A stretch of 7,101 nt of DNA from Candidatus Rifleibacteriota bacterium (GTDB taxonomy: Bacteria; Riflebacteria; Ozemobacteria; Ozemobacterales; Ozemobacteraceae). The position numbers were made by a program, and so were the translations under genes. The notes beneath the pieces were generated by a model. It worked only from the letters and a program-made list of their open reading frames with translations, searched no databases and was not told where the DNA came from. Location: assembly GCA_017526725.1 (NCBI GenBank), contig JAFXRA010000150.1, forward strand, positions 1 through 7,101. Reading direction: 5' to 3'. Below are positions 6,628 through 7,101 of this stretch, piece after piece; position 1 is the first letter of the stretch; every line of letters starts with the position of its first letter.

Positions 6628-6657
6628 AGAGATAAGAGATAAGTGAAGAGAGATAAG
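6628..6657. repeat. Heptamer repeat block (AGAGATA-type)
   Basis: AGAGATAAG occurs at 6628-6636, 6635-6643 and 6649-6657, that is, in a 7-base phase with one degenerate unit (AGTGAAG) between. It is a short tandem heptamer array in non-coding DNA. Confidence 0.6.
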
Positions 6658-6721
6658 GGAATTGTTTTAGTGACTACAAGTCTTCTGACTAAGATTTCTA
6701 CTGCTTGGCAAACTTTTCGAA

Positions 6722-6753
6722 AATCCCCCTTAATCCCCCTTTGAAAAAGCGGG
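6722..6753. repeat. Tandem AATCCCCCTT repeat followed by an imperfect hairpin
   Basis: AATCCCCCTT is present twice end to end (6722-6731, 6732-6741). The second copy folds: CCCCCTTT (6735-6742) pairs with AAAGCGGG (6746-6753) with one C-C mismatch and a 3-base loop. C-rich modules of this kind occur as dispersed intergenic repeats in many bacteria, as I recall. Confidence 0.55.
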
Positions 6754-6798
6754 TTTTAGAGATGAGGGAAATCTACACATTTGCCATAATAAGTATAG

Positions 6799-6826
6799 CG
6801 TATGGGCTTTAGCCCTGAAAGATACG
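6799..6826. repeat. Two-tier hairpin around GGGCTTTAGCCC
   Basis: An inner stem GGGCT/AGCCC (6804-6808, 6811-6815) is enclosed by an outer stem CGTAT/ATACG (6799-6803, 6822-6826), with a 6-base bulge on one side. No T-tract follows on either strand, so it is a dispersed-repeat candidate and not a terminator. Confidence 0.5.
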
Positions 6827-6865
6827 TTTATGACAATGGGTAGACTACACAAGGGGTTATAAAAC

Positions 6866-6879
6866 AGCCCTAAGCCCTA
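6866..6879. repeat. Tandem heptamer AGCCCTA x2
   Basis: AGCCCTA occurs at 6866-6872 and again at 6873-6879. It shares AGCCCT with the hairpin 50 bases to the left. Two copies only, so chance is possible. Confidence 0.4.
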
Positions 6880-6911
6880 AAACAATGATTTACTCTAGTT
6901 AGGTCACCCCT

Positions 6912-6950
6912 CAGTCAGACATTCGTCTGACAGCTCCCCTCAAGTGGAGC
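6912..6950. repeat. Double-hairpin intergenic repeat element
   Basis: Two stems follow each other directly. GTCAGAC (6914-6920) pairs with GTCTGAC (6925-6931) over loop ATTC. GCTCCCC (6933-6939) pairs with GTGGAGC (6944-6950) over loop TCAA with one mismatch (GGGG expected, GTGG seen). I recall closely similar double hairpins scattered in genomes of gut anaerobes, and the mismatch suggests a decayed copy. No transposase is nearby. Confidence 0.6.
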
Positions 6951-7062
6951 CTTTAGAGCCCTCCTCCCTTCGCCCTTTACCCTAACACAAGGTTGAGCAA
7001 GCAAGCTGTATGCAATAACAATAAAAACAATAACTACCGACTACAATAAAAACTAAACAAAA

Positions 7063-7101
7063 TAAAAAGGTGAAAAAGCGAAAAGCTTTTTCACCTTTTT
7101 A
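7063..7101. terminator. Perfect 17-bp hairpin terminator at the right edge
   Basis: The 17-base arm starting TAAAAAGGTG (7063-7079) is the exact reverse complement of 7085-7101, around loop GAAAA. On the minus strand the stem is followed by a T-rich tract (7062 downward), so it most likely ends a minus-strand gene lying to the right of the window. It may act in both directions. Confidence 0.8.

Larger units (their letters stand above)
6550..7062. other. Gene-free intergenic region composed of repeat modules
   Basis: I found no open frame with a ribosome site and convincing protein on either strand in this roughly 500-base stretch. It holds the palindrome, the heptamers, the C-rich tandem, the hairpins and the double-hairpin element listed separately. 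It ends in A-rich DNA with repeated AACAATA-type words (about 7015-7060). Confidence 0.7.

Noticed and set aside
6722..6741. Tandem C-rich repeats as the start of a CRISPR array
   Set aside because: The units are 10 bases, directly adjacent, with no spacers and no cas genes.
6490..7101. Insertion sequence or transposon
   Set aside because: No transposase frame, paired terminal inverted repeats or target duplication could be found; the inverted repeats are short local hairpins.
1..7101. tRNA, rRNA or riboswitch
   Set aside because: No cloverleaf, rRNA stretch or known riboswitch core was seen; in particular the operon leader (about 20-25 bases) is too short for a cobalamin riboswitch.

Overview
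The window looks like chromosomal DNA from an AT-rich anaerobic bacterium that ferments amino acids. The signs are a partial ornithine racemase-type gene, a GlmL/MutL-type mutase reactivase gene, and a small clostridial-type 2[4Fe-4S] ferredoxin. Core promoters are of the sigma-70 type and ribosome sites are of the GGAG type. The phylum cannot be decided from the sequence. Some intergenic repeat modules resemble dispersed repeats I remember from gut anaerobes, but this is recollection and not a search result.

Layout, left to right. (1) Positions 1-4282 hold a compact three-gene unit on the minus strand, transcribed from a promoter at about 4311-4339. The order of transcription is a GlgE-like GH13 alpha-amylase-fold protein (4282-2234), then a GlmL/MutL-type protein (2224-872), then an alanine/ornithine-type PLP racemase (894-1, running off the left edge). 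The gaps are 9 bases and a 23-base overlap, so this is very likely one operon. (2) Positions 4283-4436 are a divergent promoter region. (3) Positions 4437-5045 (plus) encode a small purine nucleoside phosphorylase/nucleosidase-fold protein. (4) A bidirectional hairpin terminator at 5051-5076 separates it from a convergent ferredoxin gene (5269-5099, minus). (5) Positions 6489-5362 (minus) encode a secreted protein with TPR-like repeats, a long coiled coil and a very acidic Ser/Asp/Glu tail. (6) Positions 6490-7062 contain no convincing gene but hold a promoter, an operator-like palindrome and a series of short tandem and inverted repeats. The window ends in a perfect 17-bp hairpin, probably the terminator of a minus-strand gene to the right.

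How the genes fit together. In ornithine fermentation (established in Clostridium sticklandii and relatives), a racemase makes D-ornithine, an adenosylcobalamin/PLP aminomutase (OraS/OraE) rearranges it, and a GlmL-like gene is found beside the aminomutase genes. Here the GlmL-like and racemase genes are adjacent in that order, but the position where I would expect the aminomutase is taken by the GH13-like gene. Any oraS/oraE must lie beyond the left edge or elsewhere. The GH13-like protein keeps the nucleophile Asp and the acid/base Glu but lacks the usual invariant Arg and third Asp. It is therefore the most interesting element: a divergent, perhaps non-hydrolytic GH13 protein embedded in an amino-acid catabolic operon. 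I found no CRISPR array, transposase, tRNA or rRNA, and I cannot claim a clearly new defence or mobile system.
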